Notes: a model not told the origin generated them from the letters alone. 64,000 bases of DNA from Flavihumibacter cheonanensis (GCF_022352215.1 NZ_JAKRWF010000001.1:248001-312000), one strand, 5' to 3'. Shown: positions 20,137-29,008, numbered from the stretch's first letter. Numbers and translations: made by a program.

Positions 20137-20888
20137 AAAAGACGCAGGATAAACCAGCTGCATTTATTTCAACGCATTTGAAATCAGTGGAGCAACAGCT
20201 TGCAGATTTTAAGGCGGATGGAGATCCTGAGCACCTTCACCTCTTACGCGTAGCTATAAAAAAGGTGAAAGCAATCCTGGACATACTGGAAGTGAATTAC
20301 GATGTCAATTATGATACAAAGAGGTTGCAAAAACTATTCAATAAAGCCGGTAAGATTCGGGAACTGCAGTTAAATGTGCTGCTGTTAAAGAAGCATCATT
20401 GCCAGCCGGAATCACTGATAGAGGAATTGGAATTTGATCAGTATTCGTTACAGGAGAAATTGGTAAAGGGTATTCCTGGTTATAGTAAAGGGGTGAAGAA
20501 ATTTAGAAAGGAAACTGATTTTTCATTTCCCCTGCCTGCATTTAATAAAATTGAAAAGTACCTGGCAAAGAAAAAAAGAAAAGCCGATAGAAATTTTGAT
20601 GCTCATACCAGGAGCGGCATGCATTCTTTTCGAATGAAAATTAAAAACCTGCTGTTTGTGTACTCGATGTTACCTAATAAGATAAAAAACAAGCTGGATT
20701 TGCCAGTTGATCTTTTGCATGATTTGCAGAATGAGGTAGGCGCCTGGCATGATACCTGGGCCGCGATTCAGTTCCTGCAGCAAAAAAAAATAGATATGCA
20801 ACTTAGTTGTATGGAGATGTTGTATCAGCTGGAGGCGAATCAATTTGGGGTATTGATGAGTAAGTATCAGGAAATGAGGTTAAATTAG
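20133..20888 (+). CDS. CHAD domain protein
   Basis: 251 residues from a GTG start inside the ku stop (GTGA). CHAD domains are helical bundles with conserved His and basic residues that bind polyphosphate. Here they are visible in HLHLLRVAIKKVKAILDIL near the N-terminus, HSFRMKIKNLLFVYSML in the middle and DLQNEVGAWHDTWAAIQFL near the end, with many Lys. There is no fused CYTH triphosphatase domain. Its role beside ku is not established; coupling of polyphosphate to repair is inference. Confidence 0.87.
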   Translation: MKKTQDKPAAFISTHLKSVEQQLADFKADGDPEHLHLLRVAIKKVKAILDILEVNYDVNYDTKRLQKLFNKAGKIRELQLNVLLLKKHHCQPESLIEELEFDQYSLQEKLVKGIPGYSKGVKKFRKETDFSFPLPAFNKIEKYLAKKKRKADRNFDAHTRSGMHSFRMKIKNLLFVYSMLPNKIKNKLDLPVDLLHDLQNEVGAWHDTWAAIQFLQQKKIDMQLSCMEMLYQLEANQFGVLMSKYQEMRLN

Positions 20889-20905
20889 ATGACAATAAGA
20901 TTGTA

Positions 20906-21205
20906 ATGTCAGGATTTAATTTCAGAATATTTTCAACTGCTTCATTAATAATAGCCTTTGTAACATTTTTGACATTATGGGCTGTAGCTGCACGAGATGA
21001 AGGTACTGGAAGTGAAGGAAAAGTTGGTTCTTTTTTGGCGGACTTGTTTTATGTATTTCGGTTTCCAACCCATACTTTATTTTTTGACATTATGAACGGT
21101 CCTATGTTTCTCCTTGGCTTGTTTATAAACTGTGTACTATATGGATTACTTATAGAAAGAGCTTTTCATTTGGTAAGACAATGGCGCAACAAGCCCTCTA
21201 ATTGA
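20906..21205 (+). CDS. Small two-helix membrane protein
   Basis: 99 residues with two hydrophobic helices (about 10-28 and 66-86) and a short charged loop (AARDEGTGSEGKVG). No family recognised. It starts 17 bases after the CHAD stop and could be a trailing cistron of the NHEJ operon or the first gene of the small-enzyme cluster downstream. The composition is ordinary for the region. Confidence 0.6.
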   Translation: MSGFNFRIFSTASLIIAFVTFLTLWAVAARDEGTGSEGKVGSFLADLFYVFRFPTHTLFFDIMNGPMFLLGLFINCVLYGLLIERAFHLVRQWRNKPSN

Positions 21206-21263
21206 CGCATCGACCCCTTGTTAATCAATCGTTATATGTGTAGGTTTAACTAAAAATAAAACG

Positions 21264-21704
21264 ATGGCACTTATCAATCCTTACATCAATTTTAATGGAA
21301 ATGCTGAAGAAGCATTCAACTTTTACAAATCAGTTTTTGGTGGAGAGTTTCTCAGAGTCATGCGTTATAAAGATCTGGCAGTTCCGGGTGCTTCATTTGC
21401 TGAAAAGGAAGCTGATAAAATAATGCACATCGCATTGCCAATTGGAAAGAATATTTTAATGGGTAATGATGTTCCTGAAAGTATGGGGCGGGTAAATGAA
21501 AATGAAAACCGCTCCAAGATTTCTATTAGCACAACCTCAAAGGAAGAAGCCGATAAATTGTTTAATGGCCTTTCAGCTGGTGGTACTATTGAATTTCCAA
21601 TTGGTGATAGTCCCTGGGGTTCCTACTTCGGCATGTTCAGAGATAAATATGGTATTGAATGGATGGTTGATTTTGATCCCAATTATAAAGGTGAGATCGT
21701 ATGA
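21264..21704 (+). CDS. VOC (PhnB-like glyoxalase fold) protein
   Basis: 146 residues, typical for the PhnB/3-demethylubiquinone methyltransferase-like branch of the VOC superfamily: INPYINFNGNAEEAFNFYKSVFGGE at the start and WGSYFGMFRDKYGIEWMVDF at the end. The metal-binding positions are not all conserved in this branch and the activity is unknown. Its stop overlaps the next start by four bases (ATGA). Confidence 0.88.
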   Translation: MALINPYINFNGNAEEAFNFYKSVFGGEFLRVMRYKDLAVPGASFAEKEADKIMHIALPIGKNILMGNDVPESMGRVNENENRSKISISTTSKEEADKLFNGLSAGGTIEFPIGDSPWGSYFGMFRDKYGIEWMVDFDPNYKGEIV

Positions 21705-22246
21705 ATAAAGTGATTGCTGCCATCAACATGACCCTTGATGGAGTATTTGATCACACCGCAGTTCAGGCAAGTGAAGCGTTGCATCAGCATTATTTTGAAT
21801 TAATTGATCCGGCGGATGTCATTTTATATGGCAGGATTACCTATCAGCTCATGGAATATTGGAAAACGGTGGTGGCGCATCCTACCGGGAACAAAGCAAC
21901 AGATGCTTTTGCTGTCAGCATGGATAAAATAGAAAAAATTGTTTTTTCGCGAACCCTTAATTCTTCCAATTGGGATACTGCAACAATAGCAGATGAAACA
22001 CCAGAAAAAGTAGTTTCAAGGCTCAAAATGCAGCAGGCGAGCACCGTTTTAATTGGAAGCCGGAGTTTACTAATTCAGTTGATGAAGTTTAATCTCGTGG
22101 ATGAATTTCAGCTTTGCATTCATCCGGTGGTTGCGGGTAGAGGAGCATTCTTATTTGAACAACAGGATTGGCGGCAAAGCTTTCGACTGATAAAGACCAA
22201 AACATTGGATTCGGGAGCAATTGTAGTATATTACCAACCTCTTTGA
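21701..22246 (+). CDS. Dihydrofolate reductase-like (RibD C-terminal family) protein
   Basis: 181 residues of the RibD C-terminal/DHFR-like fold: MNKVIAAINMTLDGVFDH at the N-terminus, ILYGRITYQLMEYW, KIVFSRTL and VLIGSRSLLIQLMKFNLVDE. These proteins bind NADPH and are common in small accessory clusters; the natural substrate is unknown. It overlaps the VOC gene by four bases and precedes arr by 12, so the three are probably co-transcribed. Confidence 0.87.
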   Translation: MNKVIAAINMTLDGVFDHTAVQASEALHQHYFELIDPADVILYGRITYQLMEYWKTVVAHPTGNKATDAFAVSMDKIEKIVFSRTLNSSNWDTATIADETPEKVVSRLKMQQASTVLIGSRSLLIQLMKFNLVDEFQLCIHPVVAGRGAFLFEQQDWRQSFRLIKTKTLDSGAIVVYYQPL

Positions 22247-22258
22247 ATAAAGGCCATT

Positions 22259-22675
22259 ATGAGTACATCACCGACCGGTTTTCAACAGACCTACTTCCAT
22301 GGAACCAAAGCTGATTTAAAATTGGGCGATCTGATTGAACCAGGGTTTGCTTCCAATTATGGCAGCAATAAAAATGCGAAATATATTTTCCTTACTGCTA
22401 CATTGGATGCCGCCATCTGGGCGGCTGAATTGGCAGCAGGTGAAGGTAATGAGAGAATCTATTTGGTTGAGCCAACCGGTCCAATTGAAGATGATCCGGA
22501 TTTAACAGATAAAAAGTTTCCCGGTAATCCTACTAAATCGTATCGTTCAACGCATGCTTTTAGAGTCGTTGGTGAAGTAACGCTTTGGCAGGGACATGAT
22601 CCAGAGCAAATAAAAGCCATGAAAGAGGGATTGGCTAAATTGAAAGCACAGGGTATTAATTCTCTGAATGAATAA
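22259..22675 (+). CDS. arr: Rifampin ADP-ribosyltransferase
   Basis: 138 residues, the length of Arr proteins. It matches the family along its length: YFHGTKADLKLGDLIEPGF (NAD-binding HGT), NAKYIFLTATLDAAIWAAELAAG and RIYLVEPTGPIEDDPDLTDK, ending with the SYRST..RVVGEV segment. Arr transfers ADP-ribose from NAD to the rifamycin C23 hydroxyl and inactivates the drug. The gene has no integron or transposon around it, so it looks like a resident chromosomal copy. Confidence 0.92.
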   Translation: MSTSPTGFQQTYFHGTKADLKLGDLIEPGFASNYGSNKNAKYIFLTATLDAAIWAAELAAGEGNERIYLVEPTGPIEDDPDLTDKKFPGNPTKSYRSTHAFRVVGEVTLWQGHDPEQIKAMKEGLAKLKAQGINSLNE

Positions 22676-22891
22676 AAGCGTAATAAGATAAAACCGATTT
22701 ATTACTTTATTCTTATCGAGTTCATAGTACTTGTTTTCCTAATCAAATTGATATTTGGGAGTTATGAGGTATTTCTGAAATCATTAGTAGATCACTTTTT
22801 CCCTGATGAATTATTACCGAATCCGTTGGAAAAATTTGCTGTTCTTCTGCTTGCCGGTTTAACGATATTGTTTGATATATTTATAGTATAG
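22668..22891 (+). pseudogene. Possible small membrane protein with an early frameshift
   Basis: An ATG at 22668 overlaps the arr stop region and reads MNKSVIR before a stop. Another frame is open from 22676 to a TAG at 22889-22891. From about 22685 it encodes two hydrophobic helices (YYFILIEFIVLVFLIKLIFG and FAVLLLAGLTILFDIFIV) joined by a polar loop, but has no ATG. Joining the two frames at the GATAAAA run (around 22682-22688) gives a plausible ~73-residue membrane protein coupled to arr. It may be a frameshifted gene, a sequence error or chance. Confidence 0.35.
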
Positions 22892-22912
22892 CTTATTCTT
22901 TTTTTACAACGT

Positions 22913-23491
22913 ATGATATCAGATATAAAAATTACCGACACCAAACTTTTATCTGACAACTGGTATATCCTTAAAAAGATCACCTACGACTATACCAAGT
23001 CCGATGGTTCCCGGCATAGCCAAAGCAGAGAAGTGTACGATAGGGGAAATGGGGCAACCATTCTTTTATATAACAAGGAACAGCAAACAGTAGTATTAAC
23101 ACGTCAATTCAGACTGCCTTCCTTTGTTAATGGTAATGAATCCGGTATGTTGATTGAAGCTTGTGCGGGTTTATTGGATGACGACAATCCGGAAGATTGC
23201 ATCCGACGCGAAACGGAAGAAGAAACCGGCTACAAAATTTCTGCCGTTCAAAAGATATTTGAAGCGTATATGTCGCCCGGTTCAGTTACTGAAATCCTGC
23301 ATTTTTTCATAGCTACCTACACCAAAGAAATGAAACTTTCAGATGGTGGTGGTGCGCAGCACGAAGAAGAAAATATTGAAGTATTGGAATTGCCTTTTAC
23401 TGAGACTTTGCAAATGATCGAAACCGGCGCAATTAAAGATGCAAAAACGATTATGCTATTGCAGTATATTAGACTAAATGGTATTTTATGA
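22913..23491 (+). CDS. nudK: NUDIX hydrolase, GDP-mannose pyrophosphatase type
   Basis: 192 residues. The Nudix box [21 protein letters not shown] and the following [18 protein letters not shown] closely match E. coli NudK, including its atypical Nudix spacing. Family members hydrolyse GDP-mannose and related nucleotide sugars to the sugar phosphate and GMP. It stands alone, 237 bases after arr and 159 before the hibernation-factor gene. Confidence 0.9.
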   Translation: MISDIKITDTKLLSDNWYILKKITYDYTKSDGSRHSQSREVYDRGNGATILLYNKEQQTVVLTRQFRLPSFVNGNESGMLIEACAGLLDDDNPEDCIRRETEEETGYKISAVQKIFEAYMSPGSVTEILHFFIATYTKEMKLSDGGGAQHEEENIEVLELPFTETLQMIETGAIKDAKTIMLLQYIRLNGIL

Positions 23492-23604
23492 TTCGGAGGC
23501 AGTTCGGTATTTATCAAATATCCATCTGATATTTTTGAAGAGCCAGTCGACAATCGTCTTTTATCAGCTAATATAAAACAAACACAAAACTGACTTCTGT
23601 CAGG

Positions 23605-23633
23605 TTGAAGATACCCCGGAATCCCTTTCTTTG
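23605..23633 (+). promoter_or_regulatory. Possible promoter of the hibernation-factor gene
   Basis: TTG at 23605-23607 and TTTCTTTG at 23626-23633 are 18 bases apart and end 17 bases before the ATG. The -7 box differs from TAnnTTTG at one position. Confidence 0.4.
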
Positions 23634-23650
23634 TAAGAAATGAAAACATC

Positions 23651-23947
23651 ATGAATATCAATATTCAAACGCTTGATTTCACCGCAAAGGAAGAGTTAAA
23701 TGAATTTGTAAAAGAGAAAGTAGCAAGACTAGGTCGTTACCTGGATACGATCATCAGTTATGAAATCACACTGCGTATTGACAAGTCTGAAAAGAATGAT
23801 AATAAAACAGCAGATATCCGCCTGGTAATACCCGGAAATGATTTGCTGGCAAGTTCCCGGGCTTCTTCCTTTGAGAAAGCAACATCGCAAGCCATAGAAG
23901 CACTGGAAAGACAAATTGAAAAGCGCAAGACGAAGGAGGGGTATTAG
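23651..23947 (+). CDS. hpf: Ribosome hibernation promoting factor, short form (HPF/RaiA family)
   Basis: 98 residues, the length of short HPF/YfiA proteins, with the beta-alpha-beta-beta-beta-alpha fold visible: MNINIQTLDFTAKEELNEFV, ISYEITLRIDKSEKNDNKTADIR, then a long basic helix (FEKATSQAIEALERQIEKRK). It binds in the decoding region of the 30S subunit in stationary phase. It lacks the C-terminal dimerisation domain of long HPF, so 100S formation would need another factor. Confidence 0.88.
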   Translation: MNINIQTLDFTAKEELNEFVKEKVARLGRYLDTIISYEITLRIDKSEKNDNKTADIRLVIPGNDLLASSRASSFEKATSQAIEALERQIEKRKTKEGY

Positions 23948-23999
23948 AAGATATTCGTCCCATGATTCAATTGATTCAATTCTGTTAATTCATAAGTAG

Positions 24000-24095
24000 T
24001 TGATTATCGGATCATTAGCAGTTCAAAACTGTAGGATGTACGTAGGATGTGCGTAGGAAATGGTTTGAACTATTTTGTAAAAGTTTGATAATCAA
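24000..24095. repeat. Nested inverted repeat around an 11-bp tandem repeat
   Basis: Outer arms TTGATTATC (24000-24008) and GATAATCAA (24087-24095) are perfectly complementary. Inner arms AGTTCAAAAC (24020-24029) and GTTTGAACT (24063-24071) pair with one bulge. Between them are two copies of GTAGGATGTRC (24031-24041, 24042-24052) and a partial third (24053 on). It may be a recombination site or a small structured mobile element; the identity is unknown. Confidence 0.65.
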
Positions 24096-24111
24096 TATCA
24101 TGCATTTTTAG

Positions 24112-24173
24112 GTGTTACAAAATATCGGCTCATTTGGGGTATTAATCGGCTCATTTGCTATTAATCGGCTCAT
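24112..24173. mobile_element. Possible terminal remnant of an IS21-type element
   Basis: Three copies of ATCGGCTCAT start at 24124, 24145 and 24164, two of them continuing TTTG, with a period of about 20 bases, behind a TGTTACA end-like start at 24113. Short direct repeats at that period next to a 5'-TG end are typical of IS21-family termini. No transposase genes remain. This identity is inference. Confidence 0.35.
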
Positions 24174-24201
24174 GTTCTGAGCCCTCACATCCCCTAAACA
24201 C

Positions 24202-24224
24202 AAAACCCGCCAATCGGCGGGTTT
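24202..24224. terminator. Bidirectional intrinsic terminator
   Basis: AAAACCCGCC (24202-24211) pairs perfectly with GGCGGGTTTT (24216-24225) around a 4-base loop, flanked by A- and T-runs. It serves the minus-strand glutamine synthetase gene that ends at 24247 and any transcript arriving from the left. Confidence 0.9.
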
Positions 24225-24246
24225 TGCTATACTTTAGAATATTCGC

Positions 24247-26436
24247 TTAACGAATAAACAGCATCTCTCTGTACTTGGGCAGCGGCCAGTTGGCATCGTC
24301 TACCAGCAATTCCAGTTTGTCTACGCGGTACCGGATCGCATCAAAGAAAGGTGCTTTAACCTGGCTTTCGTATGCGATTGCCTTGGTGCGGGTGTCGGTC
24401 ATGGCATTGCAAACCTTCCGTGCTTCAATCATTTTTTCTACGAGGTCAGACAAGATATTGATATGCTCGCTGATCTTCTCTAGGATCTGCAACTGGTTCG
24501 CATAACTGCTTTCCTTCAGCCCGATTTCCTTCAATCCTTTAATATTATTGATCAGGATATTCTGGTACTTAACAGCCGCAGGTAAAACGTGACTGGTGCA
24601 AAGTTCTCCCATGATACGGGCTTCGATCTGTACATTCTTGATATATTTTTCGAGCTCGATTTCATGACGGGCTTCCAACTCAACATGAGATAATACCTCA
24701 TTGCTTTCAAACAGGTGCTTGGCTTTGTCGGTTACCATGGCATCCAGTGCCAGCGGAGTAGTTTTCAGATTTGGTAATCCGCGTTTAGCTGCTTCTTTTT
24801 CCCACTCTTCACTGTAACCATCTCCTTCAAACAATACTTTATCGCTCGCTACAATATATTCACGGATCACATGCATGATCGCAATCTCTTTTTTCTCCCC
24901 TTTCTCAATCAATACATCCACATCCTGCTTGAATTTCTTCAGCGTATCGGCCATGATGGTATTAAGGGTGGTCATTGCGTTGGCACAGTTGGCGGAAGAT
25001 CCTACTGCACGGAACTCAAACTTGTTACCGGTGAAAGCGAATGGAGAAGTACGGTTCCGGTCTGTATTATCCAGCAACAACTCTGGAATGCTTCTGTGCA
25101 GATCCAACTTGAGGATAGCTTCATCCTGCTCGTCAAACTTATCACCTACACGCTCTTTGATTTCTTCCAATACTTTAGTCAGGTACTGCCCAATGAATAC
25201 AGAAATGATCGCAGGAGGTGCTTCATTCGCGCCCAAACGGTAATCGTTACTCGCAGATGCGATACTTGCACGCAGCAGGTCTGAATAATCATGTACTGCT
25301 TTAATCGTATTCACAAAGAAAGTAAGGAACATCAGGTTGGTCTTCGGTGTTTTACCCGGAGCCAGCAGGTTTACCCCTGTATCTGTTGACATGCTCCAGT
25401 TGTTGTGCTTACCGCTACCATTGATACCCGCGAATGGCTTTTCATGCAGTAATACACGCAATCCATGTCTGCGAGCCACCCGGTTCATCACATCCATTAA
25501 TAAGGTATTGTGATCAACTGCCACGCTTACTTCTTCAAATATCGGAGCACACTCGAACTGTGCAGGTGCTACTTCATTATGACGCGTTCTCAGTGGAATA
25601 CCCAGTTTGTACGATTCATTTTCGAAATCACGCATGAAGGCATATACCCGCTCTGGAATTGAACCAAAATAATGATCCTCCAATTGCTGGCCTTTAGCTG
25701 GTGCATGCCCAAATACGGTGCGACCACTCAATACCAGGTCGGGACGTGCATTGAACATGCCTTCGTCGATCACAAAATACTCCTGCTCCCAACCCAGGGT
25801 AGCAGAAACACGGCTCACATTTTTATCAAAATAATTGGCTACCTCAACAGCGCTCTTGTTCAGTGATTCCAATGATTTCAGAAGAGGCGCTTTATAATCA
25901 AGCGTTTCACCTGTATATGAAACAAAAATGGTTGGAATGCAAAGCGTTTTTCCATTTCCAATCTCCATAATAAAAGCAGGAGAGGAGGGATCCCAGGCTG
26001 TATAACCACGTGCTTCAAAAGTTGCACGGATACCACCACTTGGGAAAGAAGAAGCATCCGGCTCCTGCTGAATCAGGGCAGCTCCGTCAAACTCCTCAAT
26101 GGCAGTTCCATCACCCTTTAAGGTGAAGAAGGAATCATGCTTTTCTGCGGTAGTTCCTGTCAAAGGCTGGAACCAGTGTGTGTAGTGCGTAACTCCTTTT
26201 GTCTCGGCCCATTGACGCATGCCTGCTGCAATCTGGTTGGCTACAGTGCGGTCAATTTTTTTGGATCCTTTGATAGAAGACAACAGGCTTTTATAAGCCT
26301 CATCGCTTAGGAATGCCCTGGCTTTCTGAAGGGTGAATACGTTTTCACCAAACAAAGCAGTGATTTTGGCAGACGCAGGCCCCTTCAGATCCTTTCCCTG
26401 GCTGATGTTGTTGATAGCACTAACACGTAATGACAT
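24247..26436 (-). CDS. glnN: Glutamine synthetase type III
   Basis: 729 residues, the length of GSIII enzymes and far longer than GSI (~470). Characteristic segments are TLGWEQEYFVID, RTRHNEVAPAQFE, FAGINGSGKHNNWSM (ATP/glutamate site), YRLGANEAPPAIIS and NRTSPFAFTGNKFEFRAVGSS. It condenses ammonia and glutamate with ATP in the cytoplasm and is the usual GS of many Bacteroidota. It is a single gene closed by the terminator at 24202; no PII or regulator gene is adjacent. Confidence 0.97.
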   Translation of the reverse strand: MSLRVSAINNISQGKDLKGPASAKITALFGENVFTLQKARAFLSDEAYKSLLSSIKGSKKIDRTVANQIAAGMRQWAETKGVTHYTHWFQPLTGTTAEKHDSFFTLKGDGTAIEEFDGAALIQQEPDASSFPSGGIRATFEARGYTAWDPSSPAFIMEIGNGKTLCIPTIFVSYTGETLDYKAPLLKSLESLNKSAVEVANYFDKNVSRVSATLGWEQEYFVIDEGMFNARPDLVLSGRTVFGHAPAKGQQLEDHYFGSIPERVYAFMRDFENESYKLGIPLRTRHNEVAPAQFECAPIFEEVSVAVDHNTLLMDVMNRVARRHGLRVLLHEKPFAGINGSGKHNNWSMSTDTGVNLLAPGKTPKTNLMFLTFFVNTIKAVHDYSDLLRASIASASNDYRLGANEAPPAIISVFIGQYLTKVLEEIKERVGDKFDEQDEAILKLDLHRSIPELLLDNTDRNRTSPFAFTGNKFEFRAVGSSANCANAMTTLNTIMADTLKKFKQDVDVLIEKGEKKEIAIMHVIREYIVASDKVLFEGDGYSEEWEKEAAKRGLPNLKTTPLALDAMVTDKAKHLFESNEVLSHVELEARHEIELEKYIKNVQIEARIMGELCTSHVLPAAVKYQNILINNIKGLKEIGLKESSYANQLQILEKISEHINILSDLVEKMIEARKVCNAMTDTRTKAIAYESQVKAPFFDAIRYRVDKLELLVDDANWPLPKYREMLFIR

Positions 26437-26534
26437 GAGAAATAATTTTTAGCTGTTAATTTTTCCGGTTAAGAATAAATTTCCGCTAAGTTGCTTAAAA
26501 AAATGATAACAATTCAGTAATTGAGCGATGAATT

Positions 26535-27818
26535 TCAAATGTTTTTTTGCTTTTTATAAACATTGAAAATATTATAATGTGTAATTGTTGATCCCATAGC
26601 TCCAATGGATAAAAGCCAAACCAGCATTGTCTCCGGAATCACCCGATAGCGGATGGTTGCACCTGGGAATGGAACAGTATAACCGATTGACAGATAGAAA
26701 CTTATACTAAAGAAGAACAGCATCCAGAGTAAAGCATGTGGAACCAAATCTATCATGCCAGGAAATCTCCGGATAAATACGAAGCCTATCAGACATATTA
26801 TAAAAATATTTTGAGCAGCCATTGCATATTGCAAAATTCCCTTCGCATCCCAGGGATAGGGACGTAATAATATATTATCAACGGCTGCCGGTAGATTTTT
26901 CAGGTAGGTTATAGGGTTGGAATCAAGTGCTGGTAAATTAACCCTGGTTTTGCCCTCCAGCGCAAAAAACTCTTGCTGAACATTGGTAACTGCCTGTGGC
27001 AGGTTAAAAGGGGCCGGGAAAACCGAACTTAGAAAGAATGCCCCCAGTGCAATCACCGTAGTGCCAAAAAAGACGTTCCTCCAATTCCATTTTTTCCTTG
27101 CACAGAGCCACCAACTGAATATGGGCACCAGCAATAAAAGGGCAAAACTTGCTTTAATAACAATCATACCAATCCAGGCTAGTACGACAATCCAGATATT
27201 TTTCGCTGTAGCCTGGATATACCATTGCCTGTACAACCTTGAAACAAAAAGGCTGAAAAAGAAAAATAGCATCGCATCACTTCGCAGCCCGCTTAGCCAG
27301 AATAAGGCGGGTGGATAAAAGAATAACACCCCAAAAGTCCATTTTTTGTAGGCAGGCAACAAGTGAACCAGCACCTGGTATAACCAAAAGGATCCCCAAA
27401 AGCTCATAAAGCTAAAGGCTACCATATTAACGTAAAAATTCCCCTGTGAAAAAAAATTAAAGACTCCCAATGGTTTATTGATGATGGCTTTTTCCAATTT
27501 CATCCTGAAATAGGGAAGGCCTTCTTTCCATCCCATGTCGGTTATGTATTGACGTAGATCAATTTCATATACGAAGAAGCGCAATGGGTTACTTTTCATC
27601 TGACGCCATTCCATCAGGGTATCCTCATGTATAACCCAGGTGTCGTCGCCGCCGTAGTAATGTAATAGCAACCAACCGTATAGGCAGGCTGCAAGCACTT
27701 TGCCTGTAAAAACAAACGCAAGTTCCCCCGGATTCAATCCGTGGTTCGTTTTCCTCATCAAACGGTAAAGCAAGAAATAGAATGTCGCAAAGGCAATAAA
27801 GAAGAGAATATAATTCAT
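26535..27818 (-). CDS. Polytopic membrane protein, possibly a glycosyltransferase
   Basis: 427 residues with about ten hydrophobic helices. An early loop carries YYGGDDTWVIHEDTLMEWRQM, an acidic motif placed where GT-C type enzymes keep catalytic Asp residues, and another loop has LFWLSGLRSDAMLFFF. The fold type and neighbourhood (two glycosyltransferases) suggest a role in envelope polysaccharide synthesis or polymerisation, but I do not recognise a defined family. It diverges from the glycosyltransferase gene at 27877 across 58 bases. Confidence 0.75.
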   Translation of the reverse strand: MNYILFFIAFATFYFLLYRLMRKTNHGLNPGELAFVFTGKVLAACLYGWLLLHYYGGDDTWVIHEDTLMEWRQMKSNPLRFFVYEIDLRQYITDMGWKEGLPYFRMKLEKAIINKPLGVFNFFSQGNFYVNMVAFSFMSFWGSFWLYQVLVHLLPAYKKWTFGVLFFYPPALFWLSGLRSDAMLFFFFSLFVSRLYRQWYIQATAKNIWIVVLAWIGMIVIKASFALLLLVPIFSWWLCARKKWNWRNVFFGTTVIALGAFFLSSVFPAPFNLPQAVTNVQQEFFALEGKTRVNLPALDSNPITYLKNLPAAVDNILLRPYPWDAKGILQYAMAAQNIFIICLIGFVFIRRFPGMIDLVPHALLWMLFFFSISFYLSIGYTVPFPGATIRYRVIPETMLVWLLSIGAMGSTITHYNIFNVYKKQKNI

Positions 27819-27876
27819 TATCGTTTCCCTGAATTGTTTCCAAATCTATACATTTGAAAGATTAATATTTGATTTA

Positions 27877-29004
27877 GTGAGCGATAGAAAGAATTTGAAG
27901 ATTGCTTTTGTATCCAATAACGCCTGGTCCATCTATAATTTCAGAGTTGATATCATTAAAATGCTGATCGCTGACGGGCATGAGATTTTAATTATTACAC
28001 CTGACCATGCTATTGTTGAAAAAATCGTAGCACTTGGCTGTTCACATGTTTCGATTGATTTCGATAATAAAGTAATTAATCCATTTACGGATTTGAAATT
28101 TCTGATGAACCTGAAGCGGCTTTATAAAAAAATCAACCCCGACCTGATATTTCACTATGTAGCTAAGCCAAATATTTATGGAACGATTGCAGCACACAAA
28201 AATGGAATTCCTTCGGTGGCAGTTATTACCGGACTGGGTTTTGCATTTTCCAGAAAGAACCTGCTCTATTTCATAATCAAGCAACTTTATCGTTTTTCTC
28301 TGAGTGGAGCTAAGGAAGTGCTTTTCCTGAATAATGAAGATGCACTTTTGTTTGTACGGGAGCGCATCGTACCCCTTCATAAAATAAATGTGTTGCCCGG
28401 GGAAGGGATTAATACTTCCTATTTTCATCCACCAGCGGTTCGTCAAAAGAATCCAACCTTTCAATTCCTGATGTCCTGCCGGATGCTGAAAAGTAAAGGT
28501 GTTGAACTTTTTGTGGAGGCCAGCAGATTATTAAAATTGAAAGATTATGTATTTGAATCCGTTGTGTTGGGGTTCTTCGAAGAAAATCATCCCGATTCAA
28601 TCGCACCTTTGAAAGTGCAGCAATGGCAGTCGCAGGGACTAATCAACTTCCTTGGCTTTAAGGAAGATGTTCGTCCTTTCCTGGCCTTTGCAGATGTATT
28701 TGTCTTTCCTTCCTACTATAATGAAGGTGTACCACGCAGCCTGTTAGAAGCAGCCAGTATGGAACTCCCAATCATCACAACTAATAATACAGGTTGCCGG
28801 GATGTGGTGGAGGATGGTGTAAACGGCTATCTGTGCCAGATACAGGATCCCTTTGACCTGGCAAAAAAAATGGAAGAGATGCTGCTACTAAATGAACAGG
28901 ATCTCAAAAAAATGGGACAAAAAGGACGGGAAAAAGTGGTTAGTCGATTTGGAATGGATAAAGTTATACATGAATACCGGCGGATCATTACCCAGATTTC
29001 CTGA
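27877..29004 (+). CDS. Glycosyltransferase family 4, PglA-like
   Basis: 375 residues from a GTG start (no ATG fits). N-terminal GT-B domain: LKIAFVSNNAWSIYNFRVDIIKMLIADGHEI. C-terminal domain: LMSCRMLKSKGVELFVEA, FLGFKEDVRPFLAFADVFVFPS, then NEGVPRSLLEAASMELPIIT with the E-x7-E nucleotide-sugar motif. It resembles capsular and N-acetylgalactosaminyltransferase GT4 enzymes acting on undecaprenyl-linked sugars. It converges with the next gene, four bases apart. Confidence 0.88.
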   Translation: MSDRKNLKIAFVSNNAWSIYNFRVDIIKMLIADGHEILIITPDHAIVEKIVALGCSHVSIDFDNKVINPFTDLKFLMNLKRLYKKINPDLIFHYVAKPNIYGTIAAHKNGIPSVAVITGLGFAFSRKNLLYFIIKQLYRFSLSGAKEVLFLNNEDALLFVRERIVPLHKINVLPGEGINTSYFHPPAVRQKNPTFQFLMSCRMLKSKGVELFVEASRLLKLKDYVFESVVLGFFEENHPDSIAPLKVQQWQSQGLINFLGFKEDVRPFLAFADVFVFPSYYNEGVPRSLLEAASMELPIITTNNTGCRDVVEDGVNGYLCQIQDPFDLAKKMEEMLLLNEQDLKKMGQKGREKVVSRFGMDKVIHEYRRIITQIS

Positions 29005-29008
29005 TTCC

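Noticed and set aside
16975-22675. NHEJ and arr region as a mobile island
   Set aside because: No integrase, transposase, tRNA target or direct repeats were found at its edges, and base composition looks like the rest of the window.
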